This document shows positions 10,440 to 22,569 of a DNA stretch of 64,000 nucleotides, piece after piece. Each line of letters opens with the position of its first letter. Positions within the stretch are counted from its first letter, which is position 1. The notes beneath the pieces were generated by a model. The model was not told where the DNA came from, made no database searches, and saw only the letters and a program-made list of their open reading frames with translations. A program made the position numbers and the translations under genes. The stretch lies in assembly GCA_022414725.1 (NCBI GenBank), contig CM039462.1, positions 41,567,622-41,631,621 on the forward strand. Reading direction: 5' to 3'. This stretch comes from Microglena sp. YARC (taxonomy: Eukaryota; Chlorophyta; Chlorophyceae; Chlamydomonadales; Chlamydomonadaceae).

Positions 10440-10479
<40 letters not shown>

Positions 10480-10555
10480 TGCCGCGACAAATTGAATAAC
10501 CGATCTTAGTTGACAGCTAGGACGCAGGAGGGTTGGGGGCGGTGGGGGGGCCACG
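9591..10555. other. Intergenic low-complexity DNA with a 37-bp poly-G tract
   Basis: AGGCAGGC-type imperfect repeats lie at 9730-9900 and an uninterrupted poly-G run at about 10440-10476. No supported gene. Confidence 0.5.
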
Positions 10556-11400
10556 GTAATCCTATCATCCTACTGTGTCGGACTCTTTCCAAACGTTTTC
10601 TCTATTATTTTCGCTTTCGCCCCCTCTGGACTCCCAATGTCTTGGGTTTGAACAATACCGGGCACCTCCGCACTCTTGTCCATAGCCCAGAATAATTATT
10701 ATTTGACCACATGCACAGTCTGAGATCAAACCATTGAGGCCTTGGGAAGTCATAACCCAAGATTATTTCCTGGCGCCTGCCCAGCAGGGGTGTAACCCAC
10801 GCTAAATAATCCTGTCATTCGACGGTGTCGAATTCTGTCCAAACTCTTTCTCTTCTCTTTTCCTCTTGGCCATAGCTCATAATAATCATTATTTAACCAC
10901 ATGCACAGTCTGAGATCAAACCATTGAGGCCTTGGGAAGTCATAACCCAAGATTATGTCCTTGTGCCTGCCCAGCAGGGGTGTAACCCACGCTAAATAAT
11001 CCTGTCATTCGACGGTGTCGAATTCTGTCCAAACTCTTTCTCTTCTCTTTTCCTCTTGGCCATAGCCCAGAATAATTATTATTTAACCACATGCACAGTC
11101 TGGGATCAAACCATTGAGGCCTTGGGAAGTCAAAACCCAAGATTATGTCCTAGTGCCTGCCCAGCAGGGGTGTAACCCACACTAATCCTGTCATCTGACG
11201 GTGTCGAATTCTGTCCAAACACTTTCTCTTCTCTTTTCCTCTTGGCCATAGCCCAGAATAATTATTATTTAACCACATGCACAGTCTGGGATCAAACCAT
11301 TGAGGCCTTGGGAAGTCATAACCCAAGATTATGTCCTTGTGCCTGCCCAGCAGGGTTGTAACCCACGCCAATCCTGTCGGCCGACCGTGTTGAACTCTTT
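10556..11400 (+). repeat. 190-bp tandem repeat, about 4 copies
   Basis: The anchor CCATTGAGGCCTTGGGAAGT occurs at 10731, 10921, 11111 and 11297, giving periods of 190, 190 and 186 bp. Units also share ATTTAACCACATGCACAGTC and CCCAGCAGGGGTGTAACCCA. The first unit is the most diverged. No coding role is evident: minus-strand frames close within each unit. Confidence 0.85.
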
Positions 11401-11609
11401 CCATGATTTTGATTGTGCAGTAGGCGGAGAGAGATGGGTAGGAAGATGGGCTTGGGGGTTCGGTTAGTTACAAGAAAGAGAGGTATAGCTATCTAAAAAA
11501 AGATAACAAGAGGGCAGTTATCTAATAGGGCTGGTTACCGGAGTTTAGGGGATGTGCTTCTTCGCTTGACTGGAGTTAGCTGTAGTGTATGTAGAGCTTT
11601 AGTGTGGAG

Positions 11610-12530
11610 GGGCAGTCAGCAAGTCAGCGAGTTAGTGAGTCAGTGACTCAGTGTGTTAGTGTGCCATTCAGTCATTGAGTCAGTGACTCAATGCGTTAGT
11701 GAGTCAATCAATCATCAGTGAGTCCGTGAGACAATCAGTCAGTGAGTCTGTGAGACAATCAGTCAGTGAGTCTGTGAGACAGTGCTTCAATTATTCAGTG
11801 AGCCAGTGAGTCTGTGAGTCTGTGAGTTAGTGAGTCAGTGAGTCAATGAGTCAGTGATTCAGTGTGTTAGTGTGCCATTGAGTCATTGAGTCAATGAGTC
11901 AATGAGTCAGTGCGTCAATCAGTTAGTGAGTCAGTGACTCAATGAGTCAGTGAGTCAATCAATCAGTGAGTCAGTGAGACAATGAGTCAGTGAGTAAGTG
12001 AGACAATGATTCAGTGAGTCAGTGAGTGAGTGACTCCATTAATCAGTGATTCAGTGAGTCTGTAAGTTAGTGAGTCGGTGAGTCAGTGAGTCAGTGAATC
12101 AGTGATTCAGTGTTTCAATGTGTCATTGAGTCATTGAGTCATTGAGTCAATGAGTCAATCAGTCAGTGAGTCAGTGACTCGATGAGTCAGTGAGTCAATC
12201 AATCAGCGAGTCAGTGAGACAATGAGTCAGTGTGTCAGTGAGCCAGTGAGCCAGTGAGCCAGTGAGTGAGTGACTCAATCAGTCAGTGATTCAGTAAGTC
12301 TGTGAGTAAGTGAGTCTGTGAGTCAGTGAGTCTGTGAGTTAGTGAGGCAGTGAGTTAGTGAGTTTGTGAGTCAGTGAATCAGTGATTCAGTGTGTCAATG
12401 TGTCATTGCGTCAGTGAGTCAGTGAGTTAGTGAGTCAATCAGTCAGTGAGGCAGTGAGTCAATCAGTTAATCAGTCAATCAGTCAGTGAGACATTGATTC
12501 AGTGATTCAGTTATTCTGTGAGTCAGTTCC
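11610..12530 (+). repeat. GTCAGTGA-type satellite, first block
   Basis: About 0.9 kb of AGTCAGTGAGTCAATGAGTC-like sequence built on a 4-/8-bp period with many variants (CAATCAGT, GAGTCTGT). It resumes at 13141 after an inserted element. Confidence 0.9.
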
Positions 12531-12531
12531 T

Positions 12532-13140
12532 ATAATAAGCCCACGGACCCCACCCCAGGGCCGTGCGTGACTGCGTGACTGCGTGTGCGTGTGCGGGGGC
12601 AGGGGCAGGGGCGGGGGCCCACCGGGCGGGGGTAGGAGCAAGCCACGCCACCTGCCGCTGGCCAAAAACCCGTTCAGTAGGACGGGACGTACCGTTCACG
12701 TCTGGGCTGGGCCCAAGCGTGAGATACCTTGTAAAATTCCTTAAAATCAACCAGACTCCTGATTGGTCTCATTTTTCTTGTATCAAATTCTTAAAAATAA
12801 AGCCAATCTACAAGTAAGCATTGCATGAACGTTCAGCACTGCTTGAAATCCAACAACCCTTCAAAAACTATAATTTTCGTCACTTTTTAGCCAACAAAGC
12901 TGCAACATCCATCGATTCAATGAAATTCATTTACATCAAATTTAATTTAATTTAATCCTATTCGAATTGACAAAACATAAAGCAATTGAATGCATCCAAA
13001 TCACGTGAATTTTATTAAAATGAAATGAATAAAATCGAATTAAAATAAAACAACATTCAATACAATTACAATAAAATTAATTAAAATAAACTGAATTGAG
13101 GATTCAATTCATTCATTCGGGAAGCGCCACCAGGCGCCCT
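12532..13140 (+). mobile_element. Unclassified element with terminal hairpin, copy 1, inserted in satellite
   Basis: It begins TATAATAAGCCCACGGACCC and has a G-rich region, then CCACGCCACCTGCCGCTGGC, then an AT-rich half, and ends in the hairpin GCGCCACCAGGCGC followed by CCTT. Satellite lies directly on both sides. A second copy with the same ends is at 16999-17699. A terminal hairpin is Helitron-like, but the usual end motifs were not confirmed. Confidence 0.55.
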
Positions 13141-13690
13141 TAATCAGTCAGTGAGTGAGTGACTCAATCAGTCAGTGATTCAGTGAGTCTATGAGTCTGT
13201 GAGTCTGTGAGTTAGTGAGTCAGTGAGTCAGTGAGTCATGACTAACTGATCAGTGAGTCAGTGAGTCAGTTAGTCGATGAGTCATTTAGTGAGTCAGTGA
13301 GTCAGTGAGTCAGTGAGTCGGTTAGTAAATCAGTAAGTGAGTTAGAGAGTCAGTGAGTCAATCTGTCAGTGAGTTAGTGACTTAGAGAGTCAGTGAGTCA
13401 ATGAGTCAGTGATTCAGTAAGCCAGTGAGTCAGTGAGTCATTGAGTCAGAGAGTCAGTGAGCCAGTGAGTTAGTGAGTCAGTGGGTCAGTGAGTCAGTGA
13501 GTTAGAGAGTCAGTGAGTCAATGAGTCAGTGAGTCAATCAGTCAGTGAGCCAGTGAGCCAGAGAGTCAGTGAGACAATGAGTCAATCATTCAGGGAGCTA
13601 GTGAGCTAGTGAGCCAGTGAGCCAGTGAGACATTGAGTTAGTAAGTCGGTGAGTCAATCAGTTAGGGAGTCAGTGAGTCAGTGAGTCTTG
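13141..13690 (+). repeat. GTCAGTGA-type satellite, second block
   Basis: A continuation of the 11.6-12.5 kb satellite with the same AGTCAGTGAGTC unit, including GAGTTAGAGAGTCAGTGAGT variants. The two blocks were presumably contiguous before the element at 12532-13140 inserted. Confidence 0.9.
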
Positions 13691-14075
13691 ACTTGGAATT
13701 AATGGGTTTTGGGTACAGGGTACTATGTTTTACTAAGCCAAGTTCCGAATTCCCCGGGATTTGGGGAGAATTCGTACCAATTTGGGATGAATCCAGTTCG
13801 TAATTTGCTACATAGGCTTCGTAAAATGCTTTGGGGATGAATCCAGTTCGTAAATTGATCATAGGCTTCGTAACAGGCTATGGGGATTCTCGATCTAAGA
13901 ACCCCCCTCGTAATTTGCTAATTGGGCTTCGTATAATGCTTTAGATGATAAACAAAACTTTACTAAGGGTCCTCATGACATATTACGAGAGGGGTTCGTA
14001 GATTTTCACTTTACGAAACCTGTCCGAGAATTAGCAAGTTCGTAAAATGCTGTTTTATTCATAGTGACACGCTTC
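13691..14075 (-). repeat. Dispersed repeat related to 8046-8340, inverted
   Basis: It holds tandem copies of GGGATGAATCCAGTTCGTAA, CTTCGTAAAATGCTT motifs and an end that is the reverse complement of the 8.05 kb repeat end (CACTATGAATAAAACAGCAT). Confidence 0.45.
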
Positions 14076-14189
14076 CAGCCCACACACCCTCTATATGTGG
14101 AGTGATCTTGTATCGGGTAAACGACATGACTACGAAATAGTGTTGAAATTTGTTGTGGAAGTTCTAGACACGAGGAAGCTGGTTGAACA

Positions 14190-14360
14190 GATACAAAAGC
14201 AAGTGTGCAGGTCTGGATGTACCTTCCATTGTCCACGGGTAGCCAGATAGGCTGAAGGGAATCGTCAAAATCAAGGGTATGAGGACAAGGACGGGGAATA
14301 CCCTAACTGTGTTCTGCAAAAAACCAGACATAATAATTGTGAAGCTATGGTTTACATCTG
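14190..14360 (+). repeat. Dispersed repeat R3 (GGGTAGCCAGATAGGCTGAAG)
   Basis: The core GGTAGCCAGATAGGCTGAAG with a downstream GGGGAATACCCTAACTGTG is also seen at 50840-50970. At the sequence flanking element 2 it is present as two halves, 27060-27104 and 32055-32230. It identifies the family into which element 2 inserted. Confidence 0.6.
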
Positions 14361-14468
14361 CACATAGATGTAAAGCTCAGTTTGACAAATTCCCCAATAC
14401 TATAAAATGCGAAGGCTTTAAGCTCATTCACAATTATGTGTAGGGCTGTTCAACCAATAATTATTTGT

Positions 14469-14641
14469 GGGGCTGCTCATGGCAGCTACCAGCCAGCTGC
14501 AGTAGCCCGCCACAGGGTCAAGCCAAAATATTTCATTTGCAATGGAATGCCTGACACGCAAGCTTCCAGAAACACTAGCTCACTTCAGGTTCGGCCTAGG
14601 GATGGGGTAAGAGATCTGCCTAGAAGCTACTATGCTTAGCC
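14469..14641 (+). mobile_element. Palindromic-end MITE, degenerate copy
   Basis: Left end GGGGCTGCTCATGGCAGCTA and right end CTGCCTAGAAGCTACTATGC are diverged versions of a long terminal inverted repeat, consensus GGCTACGCRTRGCAGCTTCT then AGGCAGCTCC. Other copies are near 19971, 33120, 33362, 34225, 51386, 55026, 63262 and 63890. Confidence 0.6.
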
Positions 14642-15180
14642 ACACAAATCTATAGTATCTTCAACATTAACTTGGATAAATGGCTACACCCTTGAGGCTG
14701 CTCACCGCAATTCGTCATCACTGCAACTTTCTTTCATAAGCAAAGGATAAGGAAACAAAACATCAAGCATAACTCTAAGGGCTGCAAATACAAACCAATT
14801 ACTACTAAATTAGGTAAATATAACCCCACGCACATTGGTACATGGTGGTGCCACTGTTTATTTTGGGGCTACGCACAGCAACTTCTAACAAGCTGCGTCA
14901 GATCAATACAAGTGCACCCCAAGCACGCACAGTGATACATGAGTGTTCTTGAAAGCTGATTGTGCCAACTTCAAGAGCACTTGGTTGCGTTAGGTTTGGT
15001 TGGCTTATTATAGTATTGGCCAGCCTCTGGTTCATCGATTTTTTGTGTGTAGAAAGACAGGATAGATTAGTTTTTAATACATGATTTAAGCACTGTTGTT
15101 TCTCCGCCCCGAATGAACCTGTTCCAGGAAATGCTAAGGATTGCATTTTCATGTGTGCATAAGAACCCGTTTTTTATGAG
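14642..15180. other. Intergenic DNA with a partial MITE
   Basis: 14868-14905 carries a left MITE end (GGGGCTACGCACAGCAACTT). Nothing else is supported. Confidence 0.35.
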
Positions 15181-15387
15181 TCACAACATGTGTGCTCTGT
15201 ACTGAGTGACCTCCCATGACAATGTGCGTACTCTGTGCCCTGTAGTACGTCACAACATGTGTGCTCTGTACTGAGTGACCTCCCATGACAATGTGTGTAC
15301 TCTGTGCCCTGTAGTACGTCACAACATGTGTGCTCTGTACTGAGTGACCTCCCATGACAATGTGCGTACTCTGTGCCCTGTAGTACG
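15181..15387 (+). repeat. 69-bp tandem repeat, three copies
   Basis: Units starting TCACAACATGTGTGCTCTGT begin at 15181, 15250 and 15319, with a fourth partial start at 15388. They are nearly identical, so the expansion is recent. Confidence 0.9.
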
Positions 15388-15654
15388 TCACACCATGCCT
15401 TCTCTTTCACATTGTTTTTCAAAGACGGTGATCCATTTACCGGCATGCTCATGAGCCATATATATATGTCACCAAGTACAATATCAAGCTACACAAATAA
15501 ATTATGTCAGGAGGGGCTGAATAAGAAGAGCCCATGTGAAGTGGTCACATCTACTAAGCCCTACAATCAAAGATCCACGCCTTTGACCTTGATAACAAGC
15601 TATCAACGAGGAAAGTATGACTTACTCAGAAGTGAGGGGAAAACAATTGCCCAT

Positions 15655-16030
15655 GGCTGTAGCTCCATGGCCTCAAACTGGGTTAACACTGCCACCATGG
15701 ACATACCAGCAGGCCATGGTAGTAGCTCCCTGGGCTCATGTCGAGTTTATAATGGTAGCACGGACATGCTGGCTGGCCATGTTAGTTACCCCCTCATGTT
15801 GGGTTTGCAATAGCTACTTATGGTATTGGCTCCATGTTCTACTTCTGGGTTTGAAGTGGCAACATGGACAGGATGGCTGGCTGGCCATATCATTAGTTTT
15901 CCCTTGGGCTCCAGCTGGGTTTGGTCTGGCAGCATGGACAGGCTGGCAGGCTACGAAAGTGGCTCCCTGGGCTCTCACTGGGTTTGAACTGGTAGCGTGG
16001 ACAAGCTGGCTGGCAATGGAGGCACCAGCC
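15655..16030 (-). repeat. Degenerate repeat of about 60 bp in the 3' exon of the unit A copy
   Basis: On the plus strand, variants of CTCCCTGGGCTC, TGGGTTTGAACTGG, AGCATGGACAGGCTGG and CTGGC recur about six times. On the minus strand they read as repeats such as QLVHATSSNPVRAQGATF. Confidence 0.6.
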
Positions 16031-16998
16031 TGGGCAGACTGCCCAGCCTGTTTCTCCCTCGCTCCCGTGCTGCTACTGCCCATATTACTGTTGAAAACGG
16101 AGATGGCGGGAATTGATAGCTTGATACACTAGCCCTCCTGCTGCTGATTTTCACTGCTTCTCACTACCGTCTACTGCTGTTGCTGCTATTGCTATGGTTG
16201 CTGTTGCATGCTTCTGCTGCTGCCCACCCTGAGCATCCTCTCCCTCCCCCCGTTCTCCCCCTGCTGGCCGCTCCACCTCCATGTCTGCCCCCTCCCCTCT
16301 TGTCGCCCCATCCTGCTGTGCCTGTTTGAGTAACTCCAGATGTAGTTCAGAGATCTACTCATCCTTACTATGCAGCTGCTGGCGGAGTAGGTCAGTCACC
16401 TGCAGGGTAGGACAACCCAATCATTTGTTTGCACATGTTTCTCACATCTGTACAGCATGGATATGAAGTGAGGTGAACATCCACTATTTTGTAATAATTT
16501 CTTATATGATATCCGATGAGCTAGATATTTGTCAAATAGGTCAGTCACCTGCAGGATAGGACAACCCAGTCAGCTTCTCTGTTGATGTACCCGCATGAAA
16601 AAAATCTCCAGATTTTTGGAAGAAGGGATTAGACAAATTAAAATGTCCGCCCGTCCGTTAGTCTGTCAGTCACAAACAAATTTTCGGGTTTCATGAAAAA
16701 CATCAAATAAGTTGAACATTCTATATTTTTGATAAATTATAAGACTTGTTTACACCGGACAAATTCTCACCAGAGCACATACGAGCATCGCAATTCACGA
16801 AAAGGAGCTCAGGCTGGGCAAAATAGCTACAATTAACAGTAAATAATTTGATTTTAGGGTGATTTGAGCTAATATTTCAAATTTGAACCACTGAAACATG
16901 TGCGTAGACATAGGTTTGGGAGCACAATTGTCGTCAAAAAATCGAGGCAAAACATGTAAGCATCACAATGGATGAAACAATCCCCAAGGGCACTTGCG

Positions 16999-17699
16999 CT
17001 ATAATTAGCCCACAGACCCCACCTCAGGGCCGTGCATGGGGCAGGGGCGGGAGCCACCCGGCGGGGGCAGGGCCGGGGGCAGGGGCAGGGGCGGGGGCCA
17101 CCGGGCGGGGGCGGGGGCAGGGGTGGGGGCAGGGGCAAGCCACGCCACCTGCCGCTGGCCAAAAAAACGTTCAGGAGGACGGGACAAACCGTTCACGTCT
17201 GGGCTGGGCCGAAACATGCAATACCTTGTACAAAATCCGTAAAATCAACCAGACACCTGATTGGTCTCATTTTTCTTGCATCAAATTCTTAAAAATAAAG
17301 CCAATCTACATACATGCATTGCATTACATTACAGAAACGTTCAATACTGCTTAAAAATCAACAGCCCTTAAAAAATCTCATTTTCGTCACTTTATAGTTA
17401 ACAAAGCTAAAACATCAATTGATTCAATGGAACATGCTACACATGCTACACAATACTAAAACATCGATTGATTCAATGCTAAAACATCAATTGATTCAAT
17501 TATATTTCATCAAATTAAATTAAATCAGATACGAGCAATTAAATGCATTCAAATCACGTTGATTCGATTCAATTGAATGGAATAAAATCGAATTAAATAA
17601 CACAACATTGAATAAATAAAAATTAATTTAAATCAATTTAAATCAATTGAATTCATAATTAATTTCATTTCATTCAGGACGCGCCTCCAGGCGCCCTTC
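16999..17699 (+). mobile_element. Unclassified element with terminal hairpin, copy 2
   Basis: The left end AATTAGCCCACAGACCCC, a G-rich block, CCACGCCACCTGCCGCTGGC, an AT-rich half and the terminal hairpin GCGCCTCCAGGCGC plus CCTT match the copy at 12532-13140 throughout. It lies in an intron-equivalent position of the unit A bromodomain-gene copy. Confidence 0.6.
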
Positions 17700-18061
17700 A
17701 TATAGAAGGCACTTACCGCAATTTAGGGCCAACATTCTTCGTATGTGCGTACAATCAGGCTTCTTACCTCATGTGCTCATTAAATATCAAATAAAAGAAG
17801 AAGAAGAATTTATCTATCCATATCTCTATACTATAGTAACATATGTAGCATATAATGACCGGTATATGTATTCAACTGGGCGTATCACAAACTCACCACC
17901 TGGAGGCACCGGTCTACCTTGGTAAAGCGCTCTCCCTCTTCACTTTGCTTAGGTTTTGTTGTCCACCTCTTTGCTTTTCCCGATGGGCTCCTCACAGACC
18001 CTGGAGATGGTGAATCAAAGGAGTTTGATTACATCATAGTTTTACATTATTTCAGCCATGA

Positions 18062-18268
18062 GAATCCCTGTTCAATGAATGGCTCAAAAGCAGAGCGAAT
18101 TGAACGACATAGGTGCCAGGTTCGAATCCCCACAGGTGCACTTAAGTGTTTGCGGTCGCAGTCAACCGCCATGGTAGCTTTGTCCAGGTAAAGTAGCAGC
18201 CCGTTCCCTACCGCCGTAAGACGGGGCTCCCTTAGTACCACGCCCCACCCGGCGTGATCATCACTTTT
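18062..18268 (+). repeat. tRNA-derived SINE, copy 2
   Basis: AATGGCTCAAAAGCAGAGCG (A-box-like) is followed by a perfect B box, GGTTCGAATCC, at about 18120. The tail CCTACCGCCGTAAGACGGGG to GGCGTGATCATCACTTTT matches copies at 7775 and (minus) 50570. Confidence 0.65.
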
Positions 18269-18475
18269 CAGCCACGAGCAGCACCTTACCAACTACAAAA
18301 ATCAGGTTCTAGGCAGCTCCCTGAGCTAGCCACTGGGCCACGCCCCAAGATGTCAACATGACAGGGAATCTGGTTGTGTCAGCTGCAAGGCACACTAGGT
18401 TACATCTGGTATGGATGACTATCCAGTTTGGGGATCTGCCTTGGAGCTGCTGCTCGGAGCTGAAGAGAAAAGCTA
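18269..18475 (+). repeat. Second MITE-like repeat, orthologous to 54196-54400
   Basis: TTCTAGGCAGCTCCCTGAGC, GCCCCAAGATGTCAAC and TGCACTAGGTT-type motifs occur in the same order at 54196-54380 of unit C, next to the equivalent exon. The insertion therefore predates the unit duplication. A SINE has landed beside it only in unit A. Confidence 0.55.
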
Positions 18476-18849
18476 TGGATTAAAGCAAGCAATCTAGACT
18501 GTTCAGGTTAGGCAAGCCCCATATTATATCTGCCTATCCTAGAATGGATAAGACACAACACACAAATGTGTTGATAGAAAGAAGTTAGATGGTATATGTA
18601 TATGCGTGCACATATTCAGCTATCAATGAATTGATTGCAATCGCCAATTATATGTATTTATACGTATGCATGCAAGGGTCCATCAATGCACACACATAAT
18701 TTCGAACCTACACACAAATGCCTCCAAATTATGTTATGCACCCCATGTATCCACCCACCTCACACACATATTGGGGGTGGGAGGGACAACCCTATAAGTG
18801 AAGCATTGGTTGGTCATTGTTGCATTGTATGATACATGCCACAGAGTGT

Positions 18850-18970
18850 GTCTTCTACTTGCTCAACTTGGTAAATATGTGTCCTGTTTAATGCGCTTCT
18901 TGGCCAGCGTAGCGAAGTTCTTACATGCAACATCCAGAGATTGGCGCAGCTGCTGCACCTTCAAGCACAC
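18850..18970 (-). pseudogene. Duplicated QQLRQSLDVA exon fragment in unit A
   Basis: The minus strand reads QQLRQSLDVACKNFATLAKK, a diverged second copy of the exon end at 19074-19180 (QQLRQSLDVALQNLAALVKE). Unit C has a comparable extra copy at 54470-54560 (VQQMRQSPDVAHNNL). It is not phase-compatible with its neighbours and is probably unused. Confidence 0.5.
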
Positions 18971-19970
18971 AAGCATATACAACCAACCATCCATAGACAC
19001 ACTGATCTATACATACAAAAATCCATATTATGCAACACACATATAGCACCAGCAGTGTCCCCTACTTGCTCACCTCGAGACATCCTTGTCCTGTTCATTT
19101 CCTTCCTTGACCAGCGCAGCGAGATTCTGAAGGGCCACATCCAGAGACTGGCGCAGCTGTTGCACCTCCTGCTGCATCACTCCCACATCAGAGGGCAGCG
19201 GCAAACTCCTGCTGGAGTCAGCTATAGCTGGCGTCTTGGTCGCTGGCCTGGTGCTTGCGGTGGCCCCAGCTGCATTGGTCCCCGCCCTCCCAGCTGCATG
19301 GGGGGCGGATGAGTTACTGTCACAGCTGAGGCGGTGCGACCGCTGCAGCGCATGTCGGGGAAGCGAAAGGCTGTCTGCATGCACGTCACCCGAGACGCTG
19401 GGTTTGGTGTCAGGTGCCTGTGGGGGACCAGGCTTCTTAGGTGGGACTGCAATTGCAGCTGCCATGGGTGGACGCAACGCATTGACGGCTGCTGGTGCAG
19501 TGGCAGGTACAGATGCAGGTACATACGCCCCTAGTTGGGGCTGCGCCACAGGATTTTTCCCAGGGGGGGGGGGGGGACAGCGCGCTGTCGAGCCGTTCCC
19601 TCCCGAGCAGCTCGTCCTGCCAGACAAGAGGGCAGCGGCCCGCTCCTTCTCCCAACCCCGCTACCAGCTGTACCAACAGCTTTTAGCGCAAACTTGCCTA
19701 CAAGTGCATTCACAGTGTGTATGGTACCATTATATCGGATGTGTAGCGTTTATGTATTTGGTTGTGATGGCTATAGGATCCCCCTGGACCAAGTCCGGTA
19801 CCGTCAGTACAAGCAATACCAGCAGCTACTAACGCCAAAGTGCCTGTACGTGCTTTCAAACTGTGTACGACAAAATTAAATGTGACAGTTTTATGTTGTT
19901 CATACGTCCCCCGTAACATAAATGTGTGACCACCCACGACCACTGTGCCCAATATTAGTGCTTATTTTCT

Positions 19971-20142
19971 GGGCTGCACTAAGCAGCTTCTAGTCAGCTC
20001 CATTAGCCAGCAACTTGGCCAATCTCAGAGTTTTTGCTGCATTCAAATGCCCTTCATGTCAGCTTTCAAGCACACTAGCTAGCTCCAGGTTTGGCCCAAG
20101 GCCAGGGAAAGGGATCTGCCTAGAAGCTGCTACGCCCAGCCC
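19971..20142 (+). mobile_element. Palindromic-end MITE at a position shared with unit C
   Basis: Left end GGGCTGCACTAAGCAGCTTC, right end GATCTGCCTAGAAGCTGCTA. It lies at the same place relative to flanking unit sequence as the copy at 55026-55202. Confidence 0.65.
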
Positions 20143-21239
20143 CACAAATAAACAGAGCCCACAACCACCACCGCATGCAGCTTGTGCTGGTCCATACTAC
20201 ATGTTTACCCTATGGGGCAACTGATAATGGAAAGGAGGTTGGAAAAGAAGATGGAAGAACTAAGAATGTGCCAGGGTTGTTTACAAGGTTTTGATGGTTT
20301 ACATACCAACAAGTGCAACGCACTAATTGGTTTAAAGTAATATTTCACTCTTCCAGGACGTACGCAGTATGATAGGGGGGCGTCAAATCAGGGGCAGCAC
20401 CTTAGTTGATCTTACAATCATGACAGTTTACTTTTGACAGAGGGTTGTGGGGGCGGGGGGAAGACTGGTGGCAACCTCTGAGGCCAGTTGGGTCAAACTG
20501 GTTAGGATGAGTGGGTGAGTGGGAAGGCACAAGTTTGACCCATTCTGTAACCCGGCCAAAATCAAGGGCATTACCAAAGGGGGTATTAAGAAAATACGGC
20601 TTACTTTTCCATTTGGTGATGGTGGTGTGCAAGGGGGGAAGAGGGACAACTGGTGGCACCCCTGAGGCCAATAGGTTCAGTTCAGTTTTGGTTGGGGTGG
20701 GGGGAAGGGCAAAGGTGTAGCCTATTCTGTAACCCAGCCCAAATCAGGGGCAGCACCTTTGTTTATGTTACAAACACTATAGCTTACTTTTCATTTGGGT
20801 TGTGCGGGCATGCAAGGGGGGCAGGGGGGAAACTGCTGGCACCGCTGTGGCCAGCTGGTTGGCTTTCGTGTGGTTGTGTTTCCTTTTCAGCCCCCTGTTT
20901 CGAAATCCATCCTCTCCAGTGTTGCAAACCTCCAACTCTTGAATCTGCAGCAAAACCGCTTGCTCCAAGCTTGGATTCGTTTCAGGCATGGGTGGGAGGG
21001 GCAAGTGGGATCCGGGTGTGGGCCAATTTTGGGGCTCTGCCTGACTCTTGGCTGACAGGCCCTGTAGAGAACAAATGGTTACACGGTTACATGGTTTGAT
21101 GTAAAATTACTAGTAGAATGTAGAAGTAGTAGGAGACCAAGTTTGACAAGACTAATGGTTTGAATATTGATGCTTGTGCCAGGAGGACGGGGAAAAACAA
21201 TACCCCCTGAGAGGGTGGAACAAGTTCAAATATTTGTGG

Positions 21240-21412
21240 GGTGGGGGTGGGGGTGGGGTGGGCGGGTGGGTGGGTGGGGGTGGGTGGGTGGGTGGGTGGG
21301 TGGGTGGGTGGGTGGATGGGTGGGTGGGTGGGTGGGAGTGGGTGGGTGGGTGGGTGGGTGAGTGAGTGGGTGAGTGGGAGTGGGTGGGTGGGTGGGTGGG
21401 TGGGGGGGGGCA
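21240..21412 (+). repeat. (GGGT)n microsatellite
   Basis: About 170 bp of GGGTGGGTGGGT with few interruptions. It is strongly G-quadruplex-forming on the plus strand and C-rich in the minus-strand transcripts. Confidence 0.9.
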
Positions 21413-22369
21413 TGAAATTAACTGGAAGTCATGTGACAGCCAATGATCTCCTCTTTGACATCACATCAGTAAAATAACACAATATTGAGTGGAACAAGAT
21501 ACAACATAACATTCCAGCTTCCCATAGGCAGCCCATGGCCAGCAAGCCAGCTAAGTTGGGTGGTCTCATTGGAGTGCTGAAAATGAATTAAGATTATGAC
21601 GAGATAGTTCACTAAGCATACTTGGCCCTGAGCATCTGGGGGGGGATGGTCCAGGAGGGCACATGCTTGTGCCTTGTTTGCTTTAAAGTCTTTCAACAGC
21701 CTGTAAGGGCTGGACATGTTCTGGAAATTTGCATGAACAAATCAAAGGCAGAAAAGAGTGAAGAAAGGAGGTAACATATAAATAGCAATCCAGATAAGAT
21801 GCTGGCAATGAATTGGGGAAGCTATTGAACCTAGCCAGAGAGTAAATTTCGAACAAGCAGATGGAATAAGTGATAGCACATAGATGTGTGTCAAAAGAGC
21901 CAGACACTCCTATCCTTATTATCATATCCTAAAGTGGGATTAGATGCAGCAGATTTTCCTGATAACCACATGACTGGGAAAATAAATGCCTTGCTACCAG
22001 GAATTTGTGTACACATAATGCAAACTATCCTCCCAAATGCTCAGATGCACAATTACTATGAACGCCGCATGTAGGAAAGCTTAGAGCCAGACTAACTTAC
22101 CTGGAAATTCTTTTTCCAACTTTTTACACTTTTGCTCCCCCGTCGATGCTGCTGATCTTGCAGTACTAAGGCATGGATCTTATCCTTGTTGGTGGTGCCA
22201 AATAATTTCAACAACAGCTTGTTGTTAATTAGGGACTCGGATTCAGCCCTTTTGTCCGTAAAGTTGAGCTCAGAGTCAGGCCTCCTGTTGTCAGAATTGA
22301 ATGTGGTGATGTAAACAAGAATAGTATGTTTGAAGCTCACATTCAATTCAGGTTAATCTTCCTAGGTTT

Positions 22370-22560
22370 AGAGCTTCCAGGATTTCAGGTAACTTGCAGG
22401 ATTTCAGGTACCTTCCATGTACCTTCCAGGTAACTTCCAGGTAACTTCTAGGATTTCAGGTGTTCCCATTTCCGGTAACTTCTGGAGGTTACCTCCAGTT
22501 TCGGGTAACTTCCCGGTATCTTCCAGGTAACTTCCAGGATGTCAGGTAACTTGTATCATT
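22370..22560 (+). repeat. Degenerate TTCCAGGTAACTTCCAGGAT repeat
   Basis: An array of 10-20-bp imperfect units around CTTCCAGGTAA, upstream (minus sense) of exon 22101-22284. Confidence 0.6.
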
Positions 22561-22569
22561 CTAGTTGCC

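Larger units (their letters stand above)
15814..21061 (-). pseudogene. Unit A copy of the bromodomain-associated gene, bromodomain exons missing
   Basis: Exons homologous to the unit C gene are recognisable in order: 20788-21061 (274 nt, the same length as in C and open; PETNPSLEQAVLLQIQELEV), 19074-19697 (ends SDVGVMQQEVQQLRQSL), 17918-18000 (VCEEP, 2-base deletion and shortened) and from 16399 (VTDLLRQQLHSKDE then TAG at 16355-16357, where unit C has CAG). The exons encoding the bromodomain are absent, and directly upstream is the truncated last exon of an AP2 gene. A poly-C run (plus-strand G at about 19562-19574) shifts the frame in the second exon. The 3' exon ends in a degenerate repeat of about 60 bp. 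Several independent lesions make this a pseudogene, although the 274-nt exon is intact. Confidence 0.65.

Noticed and set aside
10440..10476. Poly-G run as an assembly gap
   Set aside because: Similar runs occur in many places with normal flanks. Length is uncertain but it looks like real homopolymer.
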